Shown: piece after piece, positions 35,901-46,292 of the stretch
How the letters are laid out: each line of letters opens with the position of its first letter
Position numbering within the stretch: the first letter of the stretch is position 1
NCBI GenBank assembly: GCA_007922305.1
Contig: ML677374.1
Span: 13,511,511-13,575,510, forward strand
DNA length: 64,000 nt
DNA from: Dermatemys mawii
Lineage: Eukaryota; Chordata; Testudines; Dermatemydidae
Direction: 5' to 3'
Program-made: the position numbers and the translations under genes
Notes under the pieces: model-generated
Seen by the model: the letters and a program-made list of their open reading frames with translations, nothing else
Database searches by the model: none
Told to the model about the DNA's origin: nothing

Positions 35901-37500
35901 ATTTTGGCGCTGTTTTGGTGATGGTGTGAGGCTCCTAATTGGTACCAGGTGACTCAAACTAGAGTATGCACAACAGAGAAGCCAGAGAGAAAGTATAGAA
36001 GAATGTAGGGCTTTCACTAAACTCTGCTTTCTTCTTGAAAAATTTCTTTTTACAACACAGAGTCACCAGTTCTGGGCTTCAAAGCCATCACTATTTCTCA
36101 TTCAGGTCTGCAGACAGCTCTAACTGGACATTTTTCAGGGCACAATGTTCATTCTCTAGGTGTAACTGGGCAGGAGAGAACTTGATTTGGCTTTTTGATA
36201 TTGTAATATAATTGACTCAAGAAAACCACTAGCAATGCACTCTGATGTACCAACCCTGTTCAGCAAAGCATTGTTATACAAACCTTCATGGCACAGCGCT
36301 GTACTATCATTTTTAACGGACTTTCTAAAAATAAAGTAAATAAAGATGGTGGCCAAAATATTTCACTCCTCGAGTGGGTGCCTAAGGTTAGGATTCCAAA
36401 TCTACAGGCAGGGACTGAAATAAAGAGGTTATCCAGTAAATGATGCTTTGTTGATTTGGCCCATGTGCAGACATGGAGAGTCTAATTCCCCAGGGGAGAG
36501 TTTTAGTTTAGCAGACTGCATAGAGTAGCTCAAGGGCGAGTAATGTATTATGCGAGGGAGCCTTTCACTTCCACTTGACTTGAATTCAACCCAGGTCAGC
36601 AGTGAGTACCACCGAATGGTTGTTTGGTACATAAAGTGAGTTGATCGGTTCTGGTCCAGTTCCTGGTGCGGAAATTTCTACGTTATTTTCAAGTGAACAT
36701 CCCCACAATGAGTTTCCTGCCTGGTGGGCTCAGCAGAGGACTGAACGGGGCAGGGAGAATGAACGTCCTCTCACACGCCTATGGGTGGTCCTGTCTCATC
36801 AGAGCAGAGGGATACGCTTGCCCTGTTGCTTTTTATCTGGCCTGTGGAGAAATAGGTCTTTCCGTGAAGTGGTGTTAATCTAGCACCTAATACCTGCACT
36901 AAATGCACCCAAAATAGGAAGGGAAAAAAGTCTAAACAAAGAATACCTATGTGAACTGAGTCAATTATCAACACAATACCATCAGGGTCAGTGGAATCTG
37001 CTGGCAAACTTCAATAAGCCCAAATTAACAAACCAACAGTACTTAAAAGGCTCTACATATGTTTCCTGAGTGCAATTATAAATATGTAGGAGCATGTAAT
37101 TAACACGTAGATGCGTGGGGCCAGATTCCCACTTGGGAAATAAATGTAGCTCCACCGGTGCCCACTGAGAAATGCCTTGCTGTATAATACACAAAAATTA
37201 TGCAAGTTCTTGTTTATGTTAGTAAATTATCACATATATAAAGTCAATGGAGCTATGCCGATTTATACCGAGGATATGGCCCAGTATATGCAATAATTTA
37301 TTTAAGTACTAGTGTAACTTGTATGAACTGCACAATAAGACTTCTCAATAATTAATCACTTGGACGGCATCAGTGTGCTAAGCACAGATAAGCCAGGTCA
37401 GTTTGCCTAGAACTCTTGGTGCTACGGGGGGAAACAGTGCAAGGGAGGGAAAGAAACACCTGCAACTCTGGGGTGTTTTGACCCCTTATTAAAAAACACA
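33000..37500. other. Intronic sequence, no exon seen
   Basis: This is part of the 18.4-kb intron. It contains a short (TTTA)n run at 35082-35101 and half-palindromic MITE remnants at about 37108-37165 and 37225-37285 (AATGGAGCTATGCCGATTTA). No phase-compatible exon with homology was recognised. Confidence 0.4.
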
Positions 37501-37551
37501 AATATATTTCTTGTCTGCTACCATCTACAATGCATCAACTGAGCTACGTAC

Positions 37552-37599
37552 CATTCAAAGCAGCGTAAGCTTTTCCCAGTGATGTTATCCGTCTAGGGG
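37552..37599 (-). CDS. GTF2IRD1: Candidate 48-nt cassette exon of GTF2IRD1
   Basis: Between an acceptor GTGCTGTAG and a donor G|GTACGT lies an open 48-nt segment. Its phase (two bases in, one base out) equals that of the neighbouring exons, so it can be included or skipped without a frameshift. It would add APRRITSLGKAYAALN between the PFQGLIPKP exon and repeat 5. Upstream on the minus strand is an unusually long pyrimidine stretch formed by the (CT)n microsatellite. No AG occurs for about 75 nt before the acceptor. Mammalian GTF2IRD1 is known to be alternatively spliced, but I cannot confirm that this exon is conserved. Confidence 0.5.
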
Positions 37600-37618
37600 C
37601 TACAGCACAAGTTAAAAG

Positions 37619-37620
<2 letters not shown>

Positions 37621-37675
<55 letters not shown>
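37621..37675. repeat. (GA)n microsatellite, (CT)n on the gene strand
   Basis: It is almost pure GA for about 50 bp. On the GTF2IRD1 strand it is a pyrimidine tract ending 27 nt before the candidate cassette exon. Confidence 0.95.
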
Positions 37676-37676
<1 letters not shown>

Positions 37677-37854
37677 AATGAGTGCTGTTTCCATTAGTTC
37701 CTTTGCACAATATTCAAAAACAGCATAAATCCCAGTACAACATTGTAAATGACAATATGAACCTCCTCTGGTCTCTAATCTCATTGGTGGAAAGATCTCA
37801 TCAACAGATATATATTGTGATGAGAACTTCATAAACATGATCAGGTGGCATGAA

Positions 37855-37975
37855 ACAGGCCCCAGCTTAGCACAGTATTTAAGCATGTGAATAGTCCCAT
37901 TGACTTCAACAGAACTTCTCTGCTGCATGAAGCTAAACACACTCAAAGGCATTGTTGGAATTTGGGCTGTGCTGA
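37855..37975. repeat. Fold-back MITE remnant
   Basis: TTAAGCATGTGAATAGTCCC followed by ATTGACTTCAACAG matches the centre of a common palindromic element with CCATTGACTTCAATGG symmetry. Confidence 0.45.
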
Positions 37976-37999
37976 TTACAGGCCCCCTTTCTCAACATA

Positions 38000-39450
38000 T
38001 TTCAATTGTTTTGATACACTGCTGCTCACACTGAAGGAAGAAGCCCTCTAACCCAGGATGCAATTAACTTTAACATTAAACATATATCCATTATGCTGAA
38101 TACGCATGGAATGAAATTCACCCTTGCGCAGAGGGACACCACAAGGGCTGTGCACTTCAACCTTAGCTTGTGGTCTTGGGTGAGAAATGGTGCTGAGAAT
38201 GGCAGAGGGCTGAATTACACACTGGGTGCACAGCACCCTTATTTGCTCGTTCTCTTCCCAAGCTTAGCCAGGATGGAAGGACTCATTGCTATTCCAGGGA
38301 AGTCTGCCACAGGCATTCAGGGACGACATTGCAAACCACTCAATCACCTGCAAACATGCCACACAATCACCTCTGAAGTATATGTGCCGTCATGTGAAAC
38401 ACAGACACAGAGGAAACCGAAACCTCCCCGTATGAGGAGGAGAATGTCTGAAGTCCTTCAATGTAAGTATGGCTAATAAAGGAGAATAAATGTCATTCAG
38501 TGAATTTATACAGGCAAGGGATGAAGGGTGAAAGGAAGATTCTGAGAACTGTCTTTCATAGCCAGTGCTGTGAAGAGTATAAGAGAGAGATAACAGTCCT
38601 GCATCAGCTTTGATTTCCTGCCAGACTCAGCTTCCGTGCTGCAGCAGGGAGAAAAGAGCACGATAAAGGGGCAAAAGCTGTACCTTGCTGGAGAAAAAGG
38701 ACTCTGCAGTGCATTTATTAGGTGGCAGGGTGAGACAGAGACTCGAAGCTGACTACTAAAAAAGCAGTGGAGATTGCAGTGAGGAAAATTCTAAGGCTAA
38801 AGCAGATGAAGAGTAAACAGGATAATTGTGTTAGTTCTGTAGCAATGGGGAGGAAAACAGAGAAAAAAGGACCCCTAAGGAGATGCTGGCTCTAGTCATG
38901 ATCTATGAAATGACAAGTGATATCAAAAAGGAACGAATTTCCTGGGGAAACCAACAGCAACAGAGCCAGGACCAGAATTTGCATTACGGTCCAAAGAAAA
39001 AGCAAACAGATCGTTCTGATAAAGCTGACAGTTCCATGGGGAGAGGAATGTGAGGTGCCGTGGCAAACAAGCTAGTGAGGAGGAAAGCCTGGGCAAGCTA
39101 TGGTAATGGCAGAGGCTGGAGGTGATGGTGACTGGAGATGGATAGAAAAGCGCCCCGCGTGAATTCGGTTACAGAGACAGAGCAGCATTCTGGGTACTGA
39201 AGAATTCTGGAGGGAGGGAGGAGACACACAGAGAGAATTCACTAAGTGGAGACAAATAGCCTGCTAGGTTATACATAAAAGCAAACATTTCAGACTAAAG
39301 CTTAAGAGAACGTGCATTGAAATAAATGAAATAGAACAAAAATATTTTGTATTCCTCATACTGATGCACAAGTCTCTATAATCTCGTGCCCAGGCACTTG
39401 CAGTGCACTCTTATTTAGCTCAGTGGAGTCAAATCAAACAGAAATAGAAT
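38000..39450. other. Intronic sequence, no exon seen
   Basis: No supported exon or repeat. The ORF at 38093-38476 has no recognisable domain. Confidence 0.4.
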
Positions 39451-39836
39451 GGTTACTCACCTTCTCATAGCTGTTGTTCTTCAAGATGTGTTGCTCACGT
39501 CCATTGCAATTAGGTGTGTGCACGCCACGTGCACTGTCATCAGAAAGTTTTTCCCCTTAGCAGCACGCATTGGGTGAGTTGTGGAGCCCCCTGGAGTGGC
39601 ACCGTCATGGCGCTCAATATAGGACCTTATTGACCCGGCGCATCCTCAGTTCCTTCTTGTCGGCTACTCCGACAAAGGGGAAAACACAGATCCGGGTTTA
39701 GAATGCACATGAACAAAACATCTTGAAGAGCAACAGTTACGAGAAGGTGAGTAACTGGTCTTTCTTCTTCGATTGATTGCTCATATCGATTCCAATTAGG
39801 TGACTCCCAAGCCTTACCTAGGTGGTGGGATTGGAG

Positions 39837-40922
39837 TTATGGAATCACTGATTGGAGCACTGCTCTGCCGAAAGCTGCATCATCTCTAGCATGCTGAACA
39901 ATGGCATAATGAGAGGTGAAAGTATGCACCGAGGACCAAATAGCTGCCCTGCAGGTTTCTTGTATCAGAACCTGAGTCAGGAACGCCACTGACGAGGCCT
40001 GAGCCCTCATGGAGTGTGCCGTAAGTTCCGGAGCTGGGATTTTGGCTAACTTGTGGCATGTGCGGATGTGGGACATGATCCAGAAAGATATTCTTTGACA
40101 TGAGTCTGGGAGGTCTTTCATCCAGTCAGCCACTGCTACAAGCAACTGGTTTGACTTCCTGAACAGCTTAGTGTGCTAGCGCTAGTGTGCTAGCGCCCGC
40201 CGAACACTCAAAGAGTGCAGCCTCTGGTCGCAGTTGCTGGCATGAGGCTTAGGAAAGAAAGTGGGCAGGTATATGTCTTGACTTGTGTGAAAATGTGACA
40301 CAACCTTAGGAAAAAAGGCCAGGTGAGGCCTAAGTTGCACCTTATCCTTGGTGGAAGACCATGTAAGGTGGGTCAGAGGTGAGGGCCTTCAACTCAGACA
40401 CTCTGCACGCTGAGGTAATGGTGAGCTGAAAAGCTACCTTGTACGACAGACAGAGGGAGCAAGTCACTTGTGGTTCAAACGGGGGCCTCATTAGTTTGGA
40501 GAGGACTAAGTTCAGGTCCCACGCAGGGACTGGCTGTCTAATCTGGGGATGCAGGCATTCCAGGCCTTTGAGAAAATGTCCCACGCTGGAGTTGGCAAAT
40601 ACGGAGCGTCCAGACACTCCTGGGTGGAAGGCTGAGAGGGCAGAGAGGTGTATCTTGATAGACAACGCTGCCAGGCCTTGTTGTCTTAGGTGCAGCAGGT
40701 ACTCTAGGATGAGTGGGATGGGCAGCTTGACTGGAGGTGTGTGTGATGCTGGGCACACCAGCAAATGAACCTTTTCCATTTAGCCAGATAAGTGACCCTG
40801 ATGGATGGTTTCCTGCTGCCAACCTCCTGTACAGGTTCCGAGCACAGAACTTCCATGGGGTTTAACCATGAAGCTTCCAAGCGGTGAGATGGAGGGACTT
40901 GAGGTCCAGGTGGAGCAGGCAA
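39837..40922 (-). pseudogene. DIRS tyrosine recombinase remnant
   Basis: The N-terminal SAM-like part contains SIRVTYLAKWKRFICWC and LILEYLLHLRQQGLAALSIK. The catalytic core shows an Arg in SACRVSELKAL at about 40402-40404, HSMRAQASS (H-x-x-R) and a final Tyr in SSVHTFTSHY. Frames shift between 40342 and 40145, and there are stops near 40200, so it is inactive. The enzyme family integrates circular DNA copies, which explains the absence of LTR-type target duplications. Confidence 0.8.
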
Positions 40923-41199
40923 CCATGGTCCTGAGTGATCACGTCAAGGTGGAGAGGCAATGCAATTGGGGTGTCCACCGACAATTCCAGGAGTGTGATG
41001 CACCAGTGTTGTCGAGGCCATGCCAGGGCCACCAGGATTACCTTCACTCTGTTCCTGTGGACCGCGAGAAGACCCTTCTGCACCAGAGGGAACGAGGGAA
41101 AAGCATATAACAGGCCGTGTCCCCAAGGTAGCAGAAACACGTCCGTGACTGAGCCTGGACTGTGATTATGGAAGGAGAAGAGGGTAGAAGAGGAATAGA

Positions 41200-42418
41200 C
41201 GATTCAGAAAACACGGGGAAGGATCCGGTGATGAGACAGGTGCTCTGTCCTTGGGCGCACCTTCAAAATGACAGCTTTGAGCCCGAGGAAGGTTTAGTCA
41301 GGCCCTGGCCCTACCCAGACCGAGGACGGGAGGGCTTGCGCCTACCATTTCTGCCCCTGTGTCTGTAGGGATCCTGTTTTGGCTGAGGAGGATCTGTTCG
41401 GGCTTAAAAGAGCTTGCATACCCAAGGATTTCCTTGAAGCCCTGCAATCCTTTAGCCTATGCAGCCTGGAGTCCCTCTGTTCAGCAAACAGCCCCACCCC
41501 ATTGAACCTCAGGTGGGAACCCCAAGGCCTGCAACCATGTGCTACGCCTCATGGCCATTCCTGAGGACAAGGTGCGCACCACCGAGTCCGCAGCGTCCAG
41601 TGAGGCCTGTAAAGAGATCGGTGCCATTGCCGTGCCCTCCTCAACAAAAGCCCCAAACTCCTCCTTGAACACTGCTGGTATCAATTCCTTCAGCATCGAG
41701 TTCCAGGAGCTGACATCATATGTACTCAGGCTTGCCTGCTGATTGGCGATCCCGGGTTGCAAGCCCCCTGTGGAGCATACTTGGCATCCAGATAAATCCA
41801 GGCGCTTGGCGTCCTTGGACTTAGGCGCTGGGGCTTGCCACCCCTGCCTCTCCTTCTCATTCACTGCAGCCCCCACCAGAGAACAGGGCTGCCAGTGCAC
41901 GAACAGGTATTTGTACCCTTTAAGGCTTTCTGTGGCATGGTGCCGCACGCTGTGGCATCAGGGGCTTGGCACGAAGGGCTGGAGACCGCAGTGCTGTCAG
42001 GTCTGTCTCGCAGCCTCAAATGTGTCTGGGGTGGAAGGCGGTTGTACCTCCACCACCACCTGACACGTTCAATTGCACCAGACTCAACGGCCCCCTTTGC
42101 AGGACAGAAGTTGACAATGCTGGCTCTGAAGTTTTCAGCACTGGGGGCTCCTCCCTGGGACATGTCCCATTGGCTGCTTCCTGCCGCCTCCGATGCAGGT
42201 TGCAGCCTAAGTGCCACCTCCATGAGGAGCTGTTTCAGTCTAAAGTCCCATTCCTCCTTCATTCTCAGGCAAAACCCTTCACAAATCCTGCACTTAGCTG
42301 CCTTATGAGTTCCCCCAAGCACTTTGAGCGTCATGGGGGCTACCCGTTGGCATAGGCTTGTTGCAGGACTTGCAGGGTTTGAACCCCATGGGACTTGGGG
42401 CATGCCCTGAGTCCCCAA
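41200..42418 (-). pseudogene. DIRS gag-like protein remnant
   Basis: Open segments include CRICEGFCLRMKEEWDFRLK near the start and SLQASLDAADSVVRTLSSGM near 41600. These are typical of DIRS first-ORF proteins. Reading frames change between segments (42418-41861 and 41948-41481), so the ORF is broken. The Ala-Ala-Asp repeat-rich helix is the best-conserved part. Confidence 0.7.
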
Positions 42419-42746
42419 GTTGAAGGGGAACCCCCAACTCCTGACAGTGAACCCGACAGTAACTAGTAACTAACCAAACTAAGGAAAACAAAGACTAAGT
42501 AAATAGAGCTAGAGAAACGTGGAGAGCTTGCTGAGCAAGACGCAACAGTTCCAACGACCGTCAATGGCAGTAAGAAAGAACTGAGGTGGCACTGGATCGG
42601 CAGGGTCATTTATAGAGCACTATGGCGGCGCCACTTCAGAATAACTCACTTGAACTAAATGAAGATCCATCCAGCGAGTTTCCTTTTCACTTCTCCCCTA
42701 CAAATGATGCTTCCTGTGACTACATGACTCATTGCATTTGTGTGGG

Positions 42747-42840
42747 CAAGGCCAAATTCTGACCTCAGTGTAAATCTGAAGTAACTACACTGAAGTTACC
42801 CCACATTTTCAGTGGTGTAACCGAGAACAGAATTCCGGTC
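42747..42840. repeat. Palindromic MITE
   Basis: CCAAATTCTGACCTCAGTGT and GTGTAACCGAGAACAGAATT form inverted arms around a central ACTGAAGTTAC. Confidence 0.55.
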
Positions 42841-43034
42841 ACCGATCCTATACTTCTTGTTTACATATTTTCTCTAGGCCGTACATGGTTTGCATCACAT
42901 AACCTCTGTTCATGAATTATACTCTATTAGCTTGAGATCTTATTTGGACTCGCTCTTTCCTAACAATGACAAGCCCCCAATTGACGCAGCTCAAAGTGTG
43001 GATTACCCAGGGTCGTATCAAGAGTAATTATTAA

Positions 43035-43350
43035 CCCCCTGTTCTTACCTACGAGATTCCTGTTTGGCGGCATGCTGGGAGGGAGGGGGAGGAGCAGGAA
43101 AGTGGTGCGCTCAGGGGAAGAGGCGGGGACAAGGCGGGCCAGGGCAGGGATTTGGGGAAAAGGGTTGGAATAGGGGCAGGGAGAGGGCGGAGTTGGGGTG
43201 GGAACTTTGGAGAAGGGGTTGGAATGGGGACGGGGCAGTGGGGAAAAGCCAGGACAGAGGAGCAGCAGCATGGAAGAGGAGAAGTGGGGGCAGAGGTGGG
43301 GGTTGAGAACCCAGGGGAAAGCGGGGAAGTCGGCACCTATGATCACAAAT
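43035..43350. repeat. G-rich low-complexity block
   Basis: The plus strand is dominated by GGGG runs separated by short A/C interruptions (GGAGGGGGAGGAGC, GGGGACGGGGCAGTGGGG). It may be the interior of an old DNA transposon. G-quadruplex formation is possible on the strand opposite to the GTF2IRD1 coding strand. Confidence 0.6.
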
Positions 43351-43564
43351 GGTTGAGATAGGTGCTAATATGGAGAAATATACAAAACAGTGTTTCCCCA
43401 CCTTGGACGTGAATGAATAAATACCCTACCTCACTTTCAATAAGCTAGGGAAGCGCAACATAGATGCTAGTGGAAATAGGTTTAGCTGATCTCAGCATTG
43501 AATCTCAATTCAACAATTCACGTAAACCATTCAAGCATGAGTTATGACTGAGACACTTAATCAT

Positions 43565-43630
43565 GAGCAGCTAATGTTCAGCCTTGGAAACTAAGCAATG
43601 GTTCCCTGGCTAATGATCCCAGTGCAGAAT
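43565..43630 (+). repeat. 5S rRNA-derived SINE head
   Basis: CCTTGGAAACTAAGCAATGG and CCTGGCTAATGATCC parallel the internal part of 5S rRNA (GGAAGCTAAGCAGGG, CTGGTTAGTACTTGG). This fits a 5S-headed SINE such as AmnSINE1. It is far too degraded to be a 5S gene. Confidence 0.5.
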
Positions 43631-44888
43631 GTTACTTATTCCTTGCCCACCAACCCTTGGTTTCTGAACACTTACGCATTTGATTTGCCCCTCGGTTGTG
43701 ATTTTCTCCCTACTGAGCTCTCCTCACTTCACTAGCTCAAGGAAGATCCTCACATGCCAGGTCCTATAAAAGTCACCTATCATAATCTAAAAGCCAGCCT
43801 CACAGTTTTGCCCTCGGGTATGAATTTACAGGCACAAGTGAGGGCCTGTAACAGGCTAGAAGTGTTTGCCTGAACCTGTTAGTGGATCTTCAGCCAGCTG
43901 ACAAAAATGTTATGTGGGTTCTGCTGACTGAACAAGGCAAATGACTTACTAGTCCATCTGCATATAAGGTAGCTGGGAGTGACTTCTGGAGGGAGAGAGG
44001 ATCTAGGGTGTGGACTGAACACTTCTGAAGGAGGATCCTGTAAAAGCAGCCAACCCTGGTGAGAAGCCTTGAGCTAAACTTTGTTTACTGCTGAACTCTT
44101 TCATTAACAAATCAGAACTCCAAAAAAGCAGTGAATTTTGACTCTGCATACAGATATGCAGCTTTCCAGCTACATGACTATGCCCACAAGACACATAGCT
44201 GGATGTCTACATACTCTTCTCTGTGCTCATAATTATTTGCAGGCACAAAAGGGAAGACCCTTTCAAGACCAGGTCTCAAAGCTCCACAGTAGATCCTTTT
44301 TCTGCACTGTACATCTGCATAGACTGTAAGTTCCTTTAGGACCGTGACTTCATCTCTATCTTGCATAGCATCAGGGACACCATGATTACTTAATCAAGAA
44401 TGTCAATAACCTTACTATGGGGAAATGTATCATTGGGGCATTCTAACCCCTGCTAATGAGGCAGAAACATCCATTTGTGAAAGGGAAGGACATGTGTTCT
44501 ACAACGGATAGCAGAATAAGCTGGAAGGCACTGAATGAGCAGACGGACATAATATTCCAAAGTTAAATGTTACAACAATGCAAATTGGCAAGTTACATTT
44601 AGGGGAAACATTTATTGCATGTTATTCAGAGAACGTAGCACAGACTCTGCAAGTATCCAGATTGTTAGGAGTACTGATTTCAAAGAAACATAAAAAGGAG
44701 GAAGTATTTGTTTTGGTGGAAAGGAAACCAGCCAAAGATACTGCCAACATTTCAGATGTTTTTTCTGATTTGAAAGTTTGATTAAAATAAAAAAAGATAG
44801 ATAATTAAGGTCCCCGTCCTACAAACACATATGCCGAACTTTTAGCTTTTGGGTCATCTCACTGAAGTCAATGCAACTGCTCTTAAAC

Positions 44889-45170
44889 ACATGAACATAC
44901 AACCCAAAAGGATCCCCTGCTCATCAAATCCAGCCTGCTGTTGTTGCAGGCAATCCTATTATACAATCTGATTCATAAATTTACCAAACTTCTTCTTAAA
45001 ACTAGTTAGGTTGTATGGCCTCACTATTTCTAATGGCAGGCTGTTACAGAACCTCACTTCTCTGACGGTTAGAAACCTTCTTCTGATTTCCACCTGAATT
45101 TATTCATGACCAGTTCATACCCATTCATTGTTGTGCCAACACTGTCCTTTAGCAAGCTCTTCTCCCTTTG
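44889..45170 (-). mobile_element. CR1/L3-like LINE fragment
   Basis: The minus strand reads AGAAGAAGGTTTCTAACCGT and AGCCTGCCATTAGAAATAGT, resembling the 3' coding end of CR1/L3-type LINEs. No intact frame remains. Confidence 0.45.
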
Positions 45171-45625
45171 CATTGTTTACCCTCTTGGTTATTTGAAGGG
45201 AAGCATGCATGTAAATGCTTGCAGAACCCGGACCTACACAAAAGAAAATTTACTGCGGGGTGACTAGTGATAATCCTGTGACTCTGGAAATTATTGGAGG
45301 ATTTGCATTCTCTGAAGAACATGGCAGAATATGAGATTTTGGCAAGGAAAAGGAGAGGCAGATCATTGAAACAAGACAAAAGAAAAACATTAATGGAGGG
45401 AGTTAGCTAGTAATCTCGTTATTACCTTCTGCTACTTGTGAGGCCACTGCACATGCAAGTGAAAGAGAAAAGAAAAAACAACAAAGGCGAAAGAAAAGAC
45501 AAATTCATTTGGCTGGGATGAAGACTCTCTTTACAAAAGGCTTTGAAGTTGCACAATAATTTTCACTATCGGTTTGATTTTCCACCTTCAGACTACAACA
45601 GTAATAGTTTTAACATTAAAAATAT

Positions 45626-46288
45626 TGTGATGGAGTCAGACCAGAAGGATATAGGAGAGTGCTGGAAGGCAGGTATATTAGTCTCAGGATGTGCAGGTCC
45701 CTGTTCCCTGGATAGCCAAACAAAGGCTACTCCAGGCCAATCAAGACACCTGGGGCCAATTAAGAACCTTCTAGAAAGGAGTAGGAACAGCTAGCCTGAT
45801 TGGGACACCTGAAGCCAATCAGGGACTGGCTGAAACCAGATAAAAACCTCCCAGTTAGTCAGGTGGGCTGTGGGTGTCAGGAGCTGTGGAAGGAAGTTAT
45901 GCTGTTAGTGAGACTGAGTGTTGGTCAACATATCATATTGAAGGAAGGAGGCCCTGAGGTAAGGGTGAAGTGGAGTTTGAAGAAGCGGAGACTGCTGTGG
46001 GGAAGTAGCCCAGGGAATTGTATTGTGTTTTGTGGATAAAAGAAGGTCAGCCATCTTAGCTGATACTATTAGGGTCCCTGGGCTGGAGCCCAGAGTAGAG
46101 GGCGGGCCTGGGCTCCCCCCTTTTCCATCTTCCATACTGGCCTGTGATGAAGGTAACTCACTAGGTGGTGACTCTTGCCAATTATCCTGAGAAAGGGAGG
46201 TCACTCTGGGGCCTAGATGAGTTTCTGAGGCCCCTAAATCTGCCAGGAAGCGCAGGACCCACAAGTACAGACTTGGAGCTTTGTCACA
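45626..46288 (+). mobile_element. Solo LTR of the Gmr1-like element in a GTF2IRD1 intron
   Basis: This 663-bp LTR opens TGTGATGGAGTCAG and ends TTTGTCACA. It is flanked on both sides by ATAT (45622-45625 and 46289-46292), a perfect 4-bp duplication. It matches the 3' LTR at 19131 closely and keeps the TATA-like GATAAAAAC. It is antisense to GTF2IRD1. Confidence 0.95.
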
Positions 46289-46292
46289 ATAT

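Larger units (their letters stand above)
39456..42640 (-). mobile_element. DIRS-like tyrosine-recombinase retrotransposon, internally deleted
   Basis: Minus-strand reading gives, in order, gag-like segments (42418-41481 and beyond), a short RNase H end and a tyrosine recombinase (about 40920-39840). The RT and most of RNase H are missing at about 41150-41200. Both ends carry related inverted sequences: GTGGCACCGTCATGGCGCTC near 39595, and its inverted counterpart near 42600-42637. A second inverted repeat pair lies at the left end. This is the architecture of DIRS elements and not of LTR or LINE elements. It lies in the same direction as GTF2IRD1. Confidence 0.85.

Noticed and set aside
37593..37952. 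Minus-strand ORF containing a long Ser-Leu repeat
   Set aside because: It is a translation of the (GA)n microsatellite. Only the 48-nt segment at its edge has splice-site support.
43064..43401. Gly/Arg-rich and Pro/Ser-rich ORFs
   Set aside because: They come from a low-complexity G-rich block.
43565..43630. Possible 5S rRNA gene
   Set aside because: Only the middle of the 5S sequence is matched, with many changes and no terminator. It fits a SINE head.
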